DNA of 64,000 nt, taken from NCBI GenBank assembly GCA_963971575.1, contig OZ020616.1, positions 37,242,306 through 37,306,305 of the forward strand, in the 5' to 3' direction. The notes under the pieces were generated by a model that did not search any database, was not told the origin of the DNA, and was given only the letters and a program-made list of their open reading frames with translations. This document shows, piece by piece, positions 9,400-21,417 of this stretch. The position numbers and the translations under genes are program-made. The stretch's first letter is position 1. Every line of letters starts with the position of its first letter. Source of the DNA: Liopterus haemorrhoidalis (lineage: Eukaryota > Arthropoda > Insecta > Coleoptera > Dytiscidae).

Positions 9400-10860
9400 G
9401 GAATCTTTTGTACCTTGGAACACTTTTTACATTTTCAAAATTTTCATACTGTAGATGTATATTTTTAAAATATAATACAAATGTAAAATAAACTTTGATT
9501 TTTCCTCTATCAACTGGTGCACTTTTTATATTATTATTTCCTTTCTAAAGCCAAAAACGCGATTCTATTGGCGGTTACCTAGTAACTTTAGTTTTTCGGC
9601 AACTTTAGAATAGCATTCCATTACTCGTAATCCCACTATTAGTCTCCAGCGACTGGTCGCCAGTGTGCAAGGAAAAACGAAACTTCTAACCTATTTCTTA
9701 AACCTCAAAGTAATTCTTAATTAAAATTTTGATGTTGTGAAAATATTTATAACCTAATATTTATTAAAATGAAACATATTAAAAGCTAATAAAATGCAGA
9801 TTCTCATTTTGATATTTCCATTTATAGAACAACGATTGCGAATTGTGTGCATATACGATAACATTCAGAGAATTTGGGTTTAGAGGTTGTTTTAGAGAGG
9901 TTTATGTGAAGGATTTAAATTTCCAATAGACCAATCACAAATATAACACAACACGATACGCCTATCAGGAAAAAAAAAAACAAATAAAAATACTGATGTA
10001 TCGAATCGAAAACAATTTCCAGAATTTAGAAATGAATTTATAAAACATTTGGAACAATACCATAGATTTGTGTATTCTGGATCGTGAAAGTTACTTTGTG
10101 TTCAAAGGATTTCACAAAAATTTACTGGTTTTCAACCAAAATTTATTTAATTTTAATTTATTTGATTTTGTAATCCCTTTTAGTAAATATGCTTCAATAC
10201 TCACATTGTACATACTGAGTTTGCAAGCTTATGAAGTATCTATTAGGATGAAAATATGTGTCTTTCTTTGGACGCTCATTCAGTCTGATTAACTTTTGCC
10301 CTCCCCCATCATGACTGTTAAATCCCAGGTTTCTCCTAACGTGTATAACAATTCTCAATCTTCTATGGATTGATCTCTTCTTCCTTTGCGATCTCGTCCC
10401 AAGAGACAGGTGACTTTAGACAACAGAAGTTCTTCGATCCAAACTCCTTCAAGTTTTTGCTAAGAGACACGTCTTTCGAAGTACCTTGTTTACCAATACT
10501 CGCTGGATTACCTGTTCCTTTCATCTCTGTCAGTGTCTTCCCACGAACCAATGGATCTTGTTTTCATGTCATAATCATTTTTATTCCTCTTTCATTTTCA
10601 CTACATCATCTTTCTACGGTTGTCGTTTTCTCCTCACTGCATCAAAAGATTTAACTAACTTCTCATTTCATGTGAAATTGGTTTCTAGCATAAAACGAAG
10701 ATATCTTCATTTTTGTGGAATTTCAAAAAAGAATTAGTGGAATCGAAGGAAATTTTCCTTGATTCCATTAAGCGATAAATAAGTGTAAAACATGGATCTA
10801 AATGCTAATAGGTGTACAGAAAATCCGGAATTATTATAAATAATATTATTAAAATAAAAA
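9400..10860. other. Noncoding stretch, no recognised element
   Basis: No transposon end or protein motif is convincing. A 62-codon minus frame at 10363-10551 (ending SPVSWDEIAKEEEINP) resembles nothing I can name. The opposite strand is similarly open, which suggests chance. Confidence 0.4.
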
Positions 10861-10874
10861 TACATTATTGTAAT

Positions 10875-11680
10875 AAAGAATGTGTCTGTGTATCTGTGTA
10901 TGAGTCTATCTTCTTTTCTCATACTCTATTGTTTACTATCTATTGTTTAATGTCTTTCTGTCTATATTTGTGTCTCTGTATGTCTGTGTGTTCGTTTGTC
11001 TATACGTCTGTCTGTCTACTTATTACTATCTGTTCCTCATTTTCTTCTACGCTTTTGTCTGTCTTATTTTTTTCTATTTTTCTGTTTCTGCTGGTCTAAA
11101 TCCCCCCTATCTTTGTTTGTCTATGCGTTCATCAGCGTATCTATGTATATTACCTATCTGTTTTCCTTATTCTTCTGTACGAATCTGTTTATTTGTTTAT
11201 ATTTCAGACCCTCCCCTTTCTTCATTTGTCGAATCAGAGCATTCGTCAGTATGTGTATCTGTTTTTATATGCGTCTGTCTGTCTTTTTCTGTGCACATTC
11301 CTTTTTTTATGTATCTGGGGCTTTTTCTCTCTCTGCGACTTACGTGCCATTTTCTGATGTGTCTGTCTGTGTGATTGCAGTCAGTCTGTTTGTATGTACT
11401 TATCTGTTTCTTTGTGTGTCCGTCACTAATTTTGTCTGTATCTGGCTGTTTGTACTTACCCAGTCTTTGTACTCAGTCTGTATGTCTATTTGTATGTGCG
11501 TTCGAATATCCTTTTCTTGTGTATCTATCTATATGTTATGAAGCCCGTGCGTGTCCTCTGACAGGGTGCGTGCTGGAACAGTCTGTTTGATTGTATGTGC
11601 GTTTTTGCTTGTCAGTGTGACCGTCTCTTGTTTCTATCTTTTGTATATATGTGTCTGAATCTACCAGTCTGTTCATCCGA
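10875..11680. repeat. ~800-bp pyrimidine-rich TCTG/TCTAT low-complexity tract
   Basis: The + strand is a degenerate array of TCTGT, CTATC, TTTGT and TATGT words. It has very few purine-rich stop codons in any + frame, so several overlapping + frames stay open (longest 181 codons at 10996-11541). These translate to C/S/V/F/Y-rich text and are composition artefacts. The tract may be a decayed, expanded microsatellite like the one at 8538. Confidence 0.75.
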
Positions 11681-13125
11681 CCGTTTTATAATTCGTACAT
11701 GTTACCATGGTCACAATATTCTTCTTCAAAAACTATAGAAAGTAACAGAAGCATCATATAAGCATTGCTAAAACTAAATAAAAGTATTTTTATAGGTGTG
11801 TAATCTTTCCAGTACAATTTAGTTCTATAGACTATCCGGTTACAGTAAAAAACGATAAATCTACCGTGGTTAATTGGTGAAACAAAAAGCACGGTGTTTT
11901 CTACATGTGCCGCATCACATTTTTCATTTGAAAACGTTTTATGGACCCTAAAAATTTATGTGCCTAATTGTTTAGCGAAAAAAATACAAGGACTCTAATG
12001 TGAATCGCTGTTCAATATAATGAACCCTGAAAATTTTATATTTATTCAAAAAAACATCATACATTAATTTATTTTAAAATTAAACAAATGTCTCACGTAT
12101 AACATGTAGGTAATTTATTGTAATCTTTATTATTCTGTAAGTTTACTAAACATTTACCCACGTATCCCATGTAGTTTAGTAAATCAGATCTCTAATGATC
12201 TTCCCAGAGTACATTATAACAACATTTATTTCCTTATCTATATCGCAGAACTCTACAAATGTAAAACCTGCTTACTTCAACCCAATAAACAACGATAAAA
12301 ATCTTATTTTAAACCGGATATCTAATACTTTATCGATAAATATTCATTAATAATCACGCAAAACAAACTTCCGGCACTGGAACTTGATCTAAAATGCTAA
12401 ACAATATTATCATCATAAAATAAACTAGTTTGACGGAGTTTAATTTTTTTTACACTAATAACTAGTTCACTGTAAATATTATTAGTTAAAAAGTATTAAT
12501 TGTCCTTAAACTTGGGATATAGTAGTTTTAATTAGAATCTTTTCATCTCTGATGAACTGTATTCACTAAGAGTTTACACAAAAAACGTGGTTCGATTAAA
12601 AAATTCGCGGGCATGCGTTATAAATCTTTATTATTAAGAAATTATTATACATTTAAATTATCATCTTTGAAATACTGCCCTTCTGCTGTTACACATCATT
12701 GGGCATTTTGTAGGAACTTTTTGGAATCGTTTTTAAATCAGTTTTCGATCTTTCAATGTTTAAAACAATACTTCATACCAATACATTGCTTTTTGATTAG
12801 TAATAATAATTTTGATAGTAATATATTAAAAAATATTAAATCATATAAAATCTATATCTTGAAGATGAAGGGTACTTAAGATAAGTACAGATATATTTCT
12901 TAGTATAACTTGAAACCCTAATATCGTAACAAGAGCAGAAAATCGTAAATTCTATATTAGGTGACTAAATTGTAAAATAAGTATTAGACCCAGTCGGACC
13001 ATAAATAACTATTAATCTCTGTCTTGAAAATATATGACTCTATTATTTTTGGGTTATTTTCCTAATGAGATATCTGTCTAAATTATTATCGATAAAATGT
13101 CATATAAGTGCTGAGATTTACCAGA
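11680..13125. other. AT-rich stretch without recognised gene
   Basis: I see no transposon terminus, RNA gene or conserved coding motif. A few short frames are present but match nothing and have no splice context. Confidence 0.45.
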
Positions 13126-13567
13126 TAGTCAGAGGTGTTACCTGACATTTTGCCAGACAATCATGTCACATTTTTTAGAGTGCTCAGTTGAGTCGAGTTA
13201 CAATAACAAGTAATTCCGTATATAAGTTGTAGTGTCCTAGTGTATGTACAGTTACCGGCTAAATAGATAGAGACAATATTCCGTAACTTATTAGAGAAAA
13301 ATAGTATTGGGAGACAGTAGTAAGAGTCTCCGGTGGATAGATTAGTGTTTGGTGTGTTCCAAGGTCTCTCATGTGTTGGGAGTATTGTGAATGTGTGTCT
13401 TTATAATGGATTAGCTGTTGTCAACATAACTACATGTCTAAAGTGTATAATAATGTAAATATTAAACCCGAAGTCGTAATTGAAGTTGGTTAGTTAAAAT
13501 TTTAATTTTAGTTGAAAGAAGCCTTGATCAATTTTAAGAGGCAGTGCAACCAGCTAGCAAACTGGAG

Positions 13568-13605
13568 TGTTCATATCCGAAACCGTTCGCGGATTATGAA
13601 CTCAT
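13568..13605. repeat. Imperfect stem-loop
   Basis: GTTCATATCCG pairs with CGGATTATGAAC around a ten-base loop (AAACCGTTCG), with one bulge. It lies in a non-AT-biased block (13130-13630) that resembles a long terminal repeat in composition. No second copy or 5-bp duplication was found. Confidence 0.45.
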
Positions 13606-14374
13606 TATGTGGGAGTCCTCGCATTGTTGGTATTTACAGCATAAGTATAGTATATTAATAATACATTCAAAATTAATCAGCCAGCTTTAACTTTCATTCT
13701 TAAGCTCATTCTTAAGCTCATTTTTAAGCATTCTACTGAGAACGGACAGTGTAGACTCAGCTTTATAAATAGTCCACGCAGCAGCAGTGTTGAAAACTGC
13801 AAACATAGTGTCGACAGACGCTGCCCGAATGTCGTGTGACATGGTAGCGCGAATAGGTTTTATTATTAAGTCGACCTGATCTAGACACAACATTATATTT
13901 TGATAACTGGACATAAAAATGGAAAGAACAAATATGGATTAACATTGTCCGATTAAGTTTTGTGTAAAATTGATAGAGAAACCTGCCGAAACAAATAATT
14001 ATCTCATGCCTAAGTCTTTTCGGAAGTTCGAGAAACGATGGAATATGAATCCCGGTCGAGTGTCCAGTCTTCAGAACTGGAGACATGTTCAGCGTTACTC
14101 ATAGCGTACAGATATGCCGCATTCGAGGTCGATGTTGATGCATAGATATCACCTTGCTTTAAAACAAATGTACAGTAATAAGTGTAACTGTGCAAGCCGA
14201 GGATGCTCTCGGTAGTTCACCCTGCTGCTTACATAGAGGCCTACAACGCGGTCGAGGCAGAAACAAAATAGTTTGTTTTTACATCGCACTAGAACGGTAG
14301 GCATCGATGTAGCTAGCGCTCTGATTGCATGCTGCTTATCACATTACGTCCCTTTCCATCTACTGCTTTCACTC

Positions 14375-14735
14375 TTCTATTTTAATAAAATTGGAGGGTA
14401 TATCTGTTTTTATTTTTTGGCCTCTTATTTGGTTTTTATACGTTTCAGATGATTATAAGACGATATTTGCAAAAAACAAAACAATATTTGTCTGTATAAT
14501 AATAATAATAATTGTTATTTAAATAGCTTGTAGCTAATAATAGCAATTTACAAAATTGTATGTCTAAAATTCACCCTTAAACGGCTGGATAATTTCATAC
14601 GATGATATAGTAAAACCAGGATTCGAACCTAGGCTACATCGCATCTCACAATTTTTATTCTAAGGGATTGTTTCCCGGTTAAAACTTTCTAAAAAATTTA
14701 AAATATCTCTCTTATCATTGACAAGAAAATATATA
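14375..14735 (+). mobile_element. Helitron-like element, copy A (5' portion)
   Basis: It starts with TCTATTTTAATAAAATTGGA, matching the TC...TAATAAARYTG starts of arthropod Helitrons. It shares a long collinear block with 39746 onward: CTCTTATTTGG, TATACGTTTCAGATGATTAT, a TGTCTGT run, GTAAAACCAGGATTC, AAAATATC and TTATCATTGAC. The 3' hairpin is missing. A near-B-box string (GGATTCGAACCTAGG) at 14621 belongs to this repeat and is not a tRNA. Confidence 0.65.
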
Positions 14736-15149
14736 TTGTTCAATGCACTTTTTCACTTGTATGAATATTTGGAAGTATTTTATTAATCATTATTCCATGA
14801 TAAAAGATGAATTAATTAATTTAACATTTAATGGCTACTTGTTTGTGGGACGAATGCCACAAACTATACCGTAATAGACATGTTTTGGCCCGAGAGTGGA
14901 GAAAAATAGCAACTATTCTCGCAGAACATTGAAATATAAATCTCTCTGGCATGTCCCCTCGGCATCGACCTGAACCTCGACTGCGACCACGAGCATCGAG
15001 GCTTCTTCGGCATGTCCGTACCCTAGACTTCCCTAGTTATTTGACAATACGAATGATAGCTTTAAAATTCAGTCTGAATGGTGATGCTGTGCACAAGATT
15101 CAGACTGGAAAACTTCTGACACATTTTGTTAATTTCCCATGCTCTGCCG

Positions 15150-15425
15150 AGCCACAGACTGAAAATAGTCTGAAATAGAGACAATTTTAAACGATAATAA
15201 GTCTGTATTGACTTCCAACATTATTTAGGAGTACATATAAACATTTGTCATGTTTCAACTAATAGTATATGATATTAATGCCATGATCTAACAAAAAACT
15301 CATTAGTTACAGTGAAAAAATCGTTAGTTATCATCTAAAATCTATTTAGTTGCATCGATAACTAGTTCAATATGTAAATAAGTAATCAAATCATGAAAGA
15401 TCTTTTTTTATTATCGTGTAAAATT
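15150..15425. repeat. Unclassified dispersed repeat 'R15', intact copy
   Basis: The block begins with the small hairpin CAGACTGAAAATAGTCTG. It includes AATAGTATATGATATTAATG, TTATCATCTAAAATCT, CGATAACTAGTTCAATATGT and AAAGATCTTTTTTT. A second copy at 18118-19560 has the same order but is split by a 1.1-kb insertion. No terminal repeats or coding were recognised, so the class is unknown. Confidence 0.7.
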
Positions 15426-15929
15426 ACATGGTAGTATTACAGTTACACACGCTGATAGTACAGTCTGTTCTGATACAATATACCAAAACCTGTTTGAACA
15501 AAGGTGAGCGCGACTTGCTTGATCTCAGGTACAAGTCGCTTCCAGGTATTGGTAGCGTGAGGATAAAGTTACGAAATACGTATTGCAGTGTCGTGCCAAC
15601 GGGATTTCATTCACTAAAGATGATTCATTACGTGGAAATTTCATGATTTTTTATTGTATGATGATCTTGGCAAGGAAATATGTAATTTACGGTAACGTAT
15701 GGATGCTGTAATGAGATGGTATTATGTAACACTCATCCGATGCAGTTGGCTTAGTTTCGTATTTTAAAAAGAATCTAATACAGGTTTTTTGTGATGAAAT
15801 CTTTATTTTAAGTTGACAGGAAAATTTGGTAGCTATACTTCATTAATTAGAGGCTATATTTTCTAGAAATTATAGTTGTTAGTGGATAACTAATTTCATT
15901 TGTATACCTTTTAACAAATTTATTTGATC

Positions 15930-16160
15930 TTCTTCTTATTTCTTCTAGCATTTTTCCAGTAATTTTGGGCTCTGCTGTCTTAGTTCGTAGCTTCCATGTT
16001 TTCTGTCTTGCTTTCCGTGTCATTTAATTTTATGAGATTCAAATCTCACTCTCCATCGTTGTCAACCAATTTAGCTTTGGGACCCGGGTCTTTTCTTGTT
16101 AGTCTATTTGTCCAACCCTCGAAAATTGTAGGTATTAATTCGCATTTTGTTATGATATCT
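15930..16160. repeat. Possible LINE-derived antisense fragment
   Basis: The + strand is pyrimidine-rich with TTCTTCTTATTTCTTC, like the complement of the lysine- and arginine-rich ends of LINE ORF2s in this window. The minus frame yields only weak similarity, so this is tentative. Confidence 0.25.
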
Positions 16161-16552
16161 CGCTAGCGAAAAAATAAGAGGGATAATTCTGCCCAATCGC
16201 GGTAAAGTACTGAATATGCTAGTCAAATTCCCAGTGATTTAATTACACTGATAAACACACTATTTGTGAGATGGCAATTTTAGGGTATCTCTGATTTATT
16301 TAGATACGCTGAAAACAAATCTGAAAAGTGAATTTTTCTGTCACCCATAGATTTTTTGTAACAGGCAAACTTATATTTTGCAATATGCAACATTTTTATA
16401 TTGCGTCAATTCACGCCATGTATCTGCGGTGACGGTACACAAGTGGTTAAGATCAGTTTATTCTTGTTTATCAGGTCTACAAGTATGCTTCAAAATAGAT
16501 TGCGTCCATTAGTAAACTACATCCGAATCTGTTGCATTTTCTATGTCGTGAC

Positions 16553-16765
16553 CAGGGTGACCAGATTTCAGTTGAGGTAAACCCTAAGATTGAAAAAAAT
16601 TGAAATACAGTATATTTTATTCAACAATTTGCTCACCTCCAAAAAAAGTGATGAGCAAACAAAACAGGGTCTTCACCTCCAAAATTTAAGTGATGAGCAA
16701 AAAAAAGGTATCACGTCCAAAATACAAATGATGAGCAAAAAAAGAGGGCATATTTGTGGGCCCAC
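16553..16765. mobile_element. hAT-type minisatellite MITE, 5' part
   Basis: It starts CAGGGTGACCAGATTTCAGT and continues GAGGTAAACCCTA, near-identical to the left end of the complete element at 38090. Inside are three units containing AAGTGATGAGCAAA with CCTCCAAAAT. The right end is not recognisable, and a decayed coding fragment follows at 16795. Confidence 0.75.
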
Positions 16766-16794
16766 AAATAAGAGAAATAATGAAAGATGATGCA

Positions 16795-17105
16795 ATGATT
16801 GTATGCTAAATGAAGCTAAAATAAGAGCTGGGAGAGCTTTTAAAAGAGTGTTTTACATTTTCTTGGAAATGTGAGAGCTGAAAATTACAGAGATATTGTG
16901 AATGAACTACTTGATGCCTACAAAGAAATGGGATGTTGGATGTTTTTAAAAATACACTTTCTGGACTCCCATCTACATTTCTTCCCAGAAGATGGGTGCA
17001 GTAAGTGATGAACATGGGAAACGGTTCCACCAAGACATTTTCGCCATGGAAAAGCGATATCAGGGTAAATGGAGTCCAAATTTGCTTGCTGCTGGATATT
17101 ATTAA
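16795..17105 (+). pseudogene. Decayed ORF of an uncharacterised insect repetitive gene
   Basis: Three + frames together spell a protein I recognise from repetitive insect ORFs. There is an N-terminal RAGRAFKRVFYIFLEM-type stretch, NYRDIVNELLDAYKEMG in another frame, LKIHFLDSHLHFFPEDG, and finally MGAVSDEHGKRFHQDIFAME followed by KRYQGKWSPNLLA. At least two frameshifts and several stops break it. Its biochemical role is unknown to me. High copy number in insects suggests it belongs to a mobile element. It lies next to a hAT MITE. Confidence 0.6.
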
Positions 17106-17329
17106 GGTATGCCTCAGAAACAAAATTTGTTAGTGCCAATTTTGTTATTAACGCTCTTGCCTGTACTTATATTCGAATCCAAAACTTATCAGTGTTACCC
17201 AATCAGTTTATGAAAATAAAATTGATATCAATATTTTTGTCATTTTTCTCAATCGGGAGGACACCTTTGCGTTCAATAACCGCTACCAGATTACGGAGAA
17301 CTTATTGTCATGATTTCAAAATTTAAAAA

Positions 17330-18105
17330 CATTTTGAACTGATCGTAAATGAAAATGATCTTGAAATCATATTGAATTTTAAACAAACAACGTATTTCAA
17401 CCCCACTTTACTATCCTACATGAAACTCGAGAGACAGTATCTTGAATAATTCTATTTAAATTCAGACATCAAAATATACAGTCAGAGGTTTTGAATACGG
17501 ATGAGTCGAGAATAACGTTGATTGTGGGTGGACTACAGCGTTATTCTATTCAACCAGACAGCAGTGTAGGCTTTTGAGTAACAGGCGTGACCGAAAGTAA
17601 AACTTATTGTCTTGAAAGTGAACCTAAAAGTTAATATTTGATTTATCTCTACAAAAATATTTTTAATTGATATTTTATTATTCATTCGAATCTCATAAAA
17701 TTAACTCTGTGTAGTTATCTACAGTACGGGAAATGAAAGAATAAGTTTTAACTTCTTCAATCGTTTGAGAATGGCGTCCTTTTAACGAATTCTTCAATTT
17801 GGCAACATATATATTACCCGGGACCAAGTGAGGCTATGCTAGCCTAACCATGCTGGTGGATGGGAAACGAGAGTGACTTTTTTCTCTTTTTGCTTCTACA
17901 GACCACTATAAGCATTGGTTTTCTTTAGAATAGCCTTCTAATCGCTTGGAGGCTCGCGCCTTTCCTGCATTTTCCACCTCCAGTTATGACTTTGGAATGT
18001 TTTTAGATCTTGTTCATTGTTTTCACTCCATCACAAATTTGGTCTGCCTTGCTTTCTTTTGTCACTCATCATTCCTTCTGCTGTTATTTTTAAATTGTCC
18101 ATGAC
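17330..18105. other. Noncoding stretch with weak repeat similarity
   Basis: No gene is seen. The string CCTTGCTTTCTTTTGTCACT near 18050 recurs near 19610 with few changes (about 45 bp shared: CACTCATC, TTCCTTCTGCTGTTAT), so this is dispersed-repeat DNA of unknown class. Confidence 0.5.
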
Positions 18106-18395
18106 TTGTTGTACCACAGACCGAAAATAGTCTGAAATCAAAACAGTTGCGAAGATGCACACTTTATTTAGGACTTCATATAAATATTTGTCACGTTTGT
18201 CAATTAATAGTATATGATATTAACATATATATATAAACAAGTATATGGCGCATGAACGCTGGCTAGATGTTCCATGATAGAAGGATGGAGCTATGTATTG
18301 TCGTGCCCCTTTATGCCCGGTGAATTGTTTGCGCATGTCTAAATTACGACCTTGCTATTGGTCGAAAAAATTACAGTTACGTAGCGGGGTTAATA

Positions 18396-18861
18396 CCCTT
18401 TTCACACTAGATCTTTAAGACGATTGAACTTACACTTCATCGATGTTTAATATCGGTTTGCTTTCACACTTGATGTTTAATTTGAAGAAGAAATCTCCAT
18501 GTAAAGCTAGTATGTATTGCCAACATAATTTCATATCGTTTGAATTTATTCTGTCAGAATTTGTATATCGAGGTTAGGAGAAGTTTATTTTTTATATTTA
18601 TTTAAATAATAACGCAAATAATCTTCTCATAACCTCGATATATAAAATGATAACAGCTGAACATAGATAAAAGAAGAGAAGCACAAATTCAAGGAGTATT
18701 TTTTTATAATGGGAATTAAGTTGGCAATGCGGGCGAAGTTTAAGACGCAGATCTCTGTCTTAAACATCGGTCGTGTTTAGACGAGGTCGTACGGTTTCAC
18801 ATTAGCGTTTAAAGATCCATTCACTTAAACATCCGATCTTAAAGATCTAGTGTGAAAAGGG
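18396..18861. mobile_element. 466-bp MITE with perfect ~24-bp TIRs and TA flanks
   Basis: The left end CCCTTTTCACACTAGATCTT is the exact inverse of the right end AAGATCTAGTGTGAAAAGGG, and the match extends a few bases further inward. TA sits outside both ends, suggesting a Tc1/mariner-related or similar TA-targeting family. It is noncoding. Near-perfect ends suggest relatively recent activity. Confidence 0.8.
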
Positions 18862-19348
18862 TATAAGAGAAGGAGCTAGGCATGTGGACATGTGGCGTCA
18901 TTCTTTCTGTTAGAAATATTATATGAAGTTTTGTCTGTATTAAATTGAGAAAAGAGTTCGAATTTATAACGAAAATGCCAGCAAATTGTGTATTACAACC
19001 CTAAATGTAATTTTAAAGTAAAGAAGTGTGTTGTTCCTTTTAAATAATCAGTCAATATTCACAGTAAATATTATATTAGCCATTTAAACGGGTACAGCTA
19101 CGTCTTTTTTACCAAATAGTATAAACCAAATAATTAGGATTTTTGTTTGATAACTTCTAACCTTATTTTTTTAAATGTAAATGTCATTTCACTGATTTTA
19201 TCCTGCTTTTTCAAAATGAATTGACACTACCCGAGCATGCGCATTGTGTTTTACGGTCACCAAAAGAGACAGACTTATCGTATATCTTACTCTCTATGTT
19301 GGAACATTTTAATTTACATTGAGAGATAGGCCAAGCGCCATATACTAG

Positions 19349-19367
19349 TTATATATATATATATATG
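19349..19367. repeat. (TA)n run at an element border
   Basis: A run of TA repeats forms the right extremity of the 18224-19367 element. A shorter one lies at its left extremity. Confidence 0.8.
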
Positions 19368-19599
19368 GATATTAATGCCATAATCTAAAAAAAAAAAACT
19401 CTCTAGTTATTTCATTTTTTCATTTCATATTTTATTTCCCATTATTAATATTATCCCATTATTATCATCTAAAATCTGATTGGTTGCACCGATAACTAGT
19501 TAAATATGTAAATAAGAAATCAAATCATAAAAGATCTTTTTTTTTGTTATTGTCGAGGTCATTTAGATCTTCATTATCACTCATTTAGCATTATCACTC

Positions 19600-20350
19600 A
19601 CTCGCAACCTTGCTTTCTTTTGCCACTCATCCTTCCTTCTGCTGTTATTCAATGAATCTTTTGGGAGCTCATTCTTTGAAAATGCCCCAACCAGCGAAGT
19701 ATGTTGACCTTATTGCACCTTACTAGTGGAGGTTAGTTGTATGATTCATATAAAGTTCGTGATTGAACCATCTTCTTCCAAATTCCTTTTCCATTTTTAC
19801 CTCCCAGAATTCGACGTAAGGTTTTATCCCGCACGTGGTAAGTGTGTCCTCCTGATACCTAAGATCCTAGGTATGAGAATTCTTTTACCACCTTGAAACG
19901 CTATTCACCTATTTCACCAAGAATAACTTTGTTTTTCGCCAAAAACTTCCGAACCAAATAAGTTTGTGCTTGTGTGTTGTGATTGTCGGATTTGGTCAAA
20001 ATGTCTTGATAAAACCCGCATGATATTTCTATTTCTTCCACAACCTCTCCAAATGTCAATCATCAATAGGTACAGATTTATTAACGAACCAGGGTAACCT
20101 TTTCGTTGGTTTTACAAATTGAAGCCTATCCTATCTGTCATCTTTGATTGAATTTATATCATCTTTTAAAAGGCCCGAAACACTTTACACAGACAGCTCG
20201 ATTCAGAGCATCTTCTTCAGACGCTATTTTAAAAGTTCAAGTGCTTCTGTCGCCATCTTTGCAAGTCTGACACGCTGATTTTCAATCGGATCCATCTTAA
20301 AGATCATTGTTTTTTGTCCTTAACAACGATAACAGACTAGAATGTAAATA
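19600..20350. other. Unassigned, possibly antisense LINE-like DNA
   Basis: The composition is less AT-rich than the flanks. A minus frame near 20290 reads MDPIENQRVRLAKMATEALE before a stop, which looks like decayed coding of unknown family. No confident call is possible. Confidence 0.3.
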
Positions 20351-20394
20351 GACAGATTTAAATTAAAGAAGGACTGTTTTACTAAGTGTGTGCT

Positions 20395-20655
20395 TGCTAA
20401 CTTCTGTAATCGAGTGTTGGATATGTGAAATACCTTGCCGGACTGTGTCATCGATGCTACCTCTATTAACAATTTTAAAAATGAACTGGACCTTTACCTA
20501 TTTTAACCAACGTTATTTTAGTGCAGTACAATTTTTGTAATTTGTTACTGTATTCTATGTTTTAAATTTGTTATTTTCTTTGTTATTGTTATGGTACTCA
20601 CAAGTTCTGCTTCCGTTCCATTGTATTTAATAATAATAATAATAATAATAAAAGT
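20395..20655 (+). pseudogene. LINE ORF2 terminus with 3'UTR and (TAA)n tail
   Basis: The + frame reads NFCNRVLDM, a stop, then NTLPDCVIDATSINNFKNEL and DLYLF with a stop near 20503. This is the typical 'FFxNRVVxxWNxLPxxVVxAxSxNxFKxxLDxxL' ending of many non-LTR retrotransposons that encode an exchange-type C-terminus. About 130 bp of 3'UTR follows, ending in (TAA)n at 20629-20652. The upstream RT is absent, consistent with 5' truncation on insertion. The tryptophan codon of WNxLP has become a stop. Confidence 0.8.
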
Positions 20656-20659
20656 CGGG

Positions 20660-21410
20660 GTAAAGAGAATCAAATTACAAAAATCGCTATAAAATTTGAA
20701 CGAAATAACATAATGAAAAGAAATCAACGACAGTCAACTCACAAATTATAGCTGCATTATATTCAGTCACTATTTTCCACTCAATGTTGTGCTAAGCGCG
20801 CAGTTCACTTTTTTTTAAAAAAACTTCTTATGCTTAGGAAAATAAACTCAAATATCTGAAATAAAAACAAGAATTGGGTTGAGCTGGGTTGTTTTTAGAT
20901 ATATAAGTTATTTGCTGACATATAACTGCATTATTTATTGTATTTATTTTGTTTCCTATTATATAATGTTGTCATCACATCAAAAATATATTTAAGTAAG
21001 CATTAAATACAATGGCGTTAAAATAAATTGTGTAGCTATTTATCCTAAAGAGAATAAATCGCTCGCAGAACTTCATATCAAAAGTTTATCGAACAGACGG
21101 GTTAAGTTTCGTAGATAAGAACTTTTCCAATTAGCGATGCTTAAAGAACTTGATGATACTGCAAGCGTTTACTAAATATATATTAAACGATTATAGAGCT
21201 GGCGAATGCGCTATTACTTGAACTCTGATATTACTCAAAATTATAAACGTATTGATGTTTAAGTATAATCACAGCTTTTTCAGGGAATCGTTTCGAATTA
21301 ACTGATGATTTACACGGTTTAAGTGATTTGCATATTCAATTTATTACTTGTAATCATGAAATATGAAAATTTATTTTTATTTTTAAATTAAAAAAAGTTG
21401 GAAAGGTCCG
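20660..21410. other. AT-rich stretch without recognised gene
   Basis: No supported feature was found here. Confidence 0.45.
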
Positions 21411-21417
21411 TATTAAC

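Larger units (their letters stand above)
18224..19367. mobile_element. 1.14-kb TIR element with 8-bp TSD inserted in repeat R15
   Basis: GATATTAA flanks both sides (18216-18223 and 19368-19375). The uninterrupted copy of the host repeat at 15150 has it once, so the empty site is visible within the window. The ends form an inverted repeat: (TA)n, AACAAGTATATGGCGC on the left, and GCGCCATATACTAGTTATA, (TA)n on the right. The 8-bp duplication fits hAT, but the ends are not CAG-type, so the superfamily is uncertain. It contains a nested MITE. Confidence 0.75.
18118..19560. repeat. Dispersed repeat 'R15', copy split by an insertion
   Basis: 18118-18223 matches the first part of 15150-15425 (CAGACCGAAAATAGTCTG, AATAGTATATGATATTAA). 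19368-19560 matches the rest (GATATTAATGCCATAATCTA, TTATCATCTAAAATCTG, CGATAACTAGTTAAATATG). The element at 18224-19367 interrupts it and GATATTAA is repeated at the break. Confidence 0.75.

Noticed and set aside
10363..10551. 62-codon minus frame as a host exon
   Set aside because: No splice sites, no recognised domain, and the opposite strand is equally open.
10812..11590. Overlapping + strand ORFs of 71-181 codons
   Set aside because: They lie in the pyrimidine-rich tract. Several frames are open at once and the translations are repetitive C/S/V/F text, so composition explains them.
14615..14640. B-box-like GGATTCGAACC as a tRNA
   Set aside because: The same position in other copies of the Helitron-like family reads differently (GGATTCAGTATAGG). 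There is no A box.
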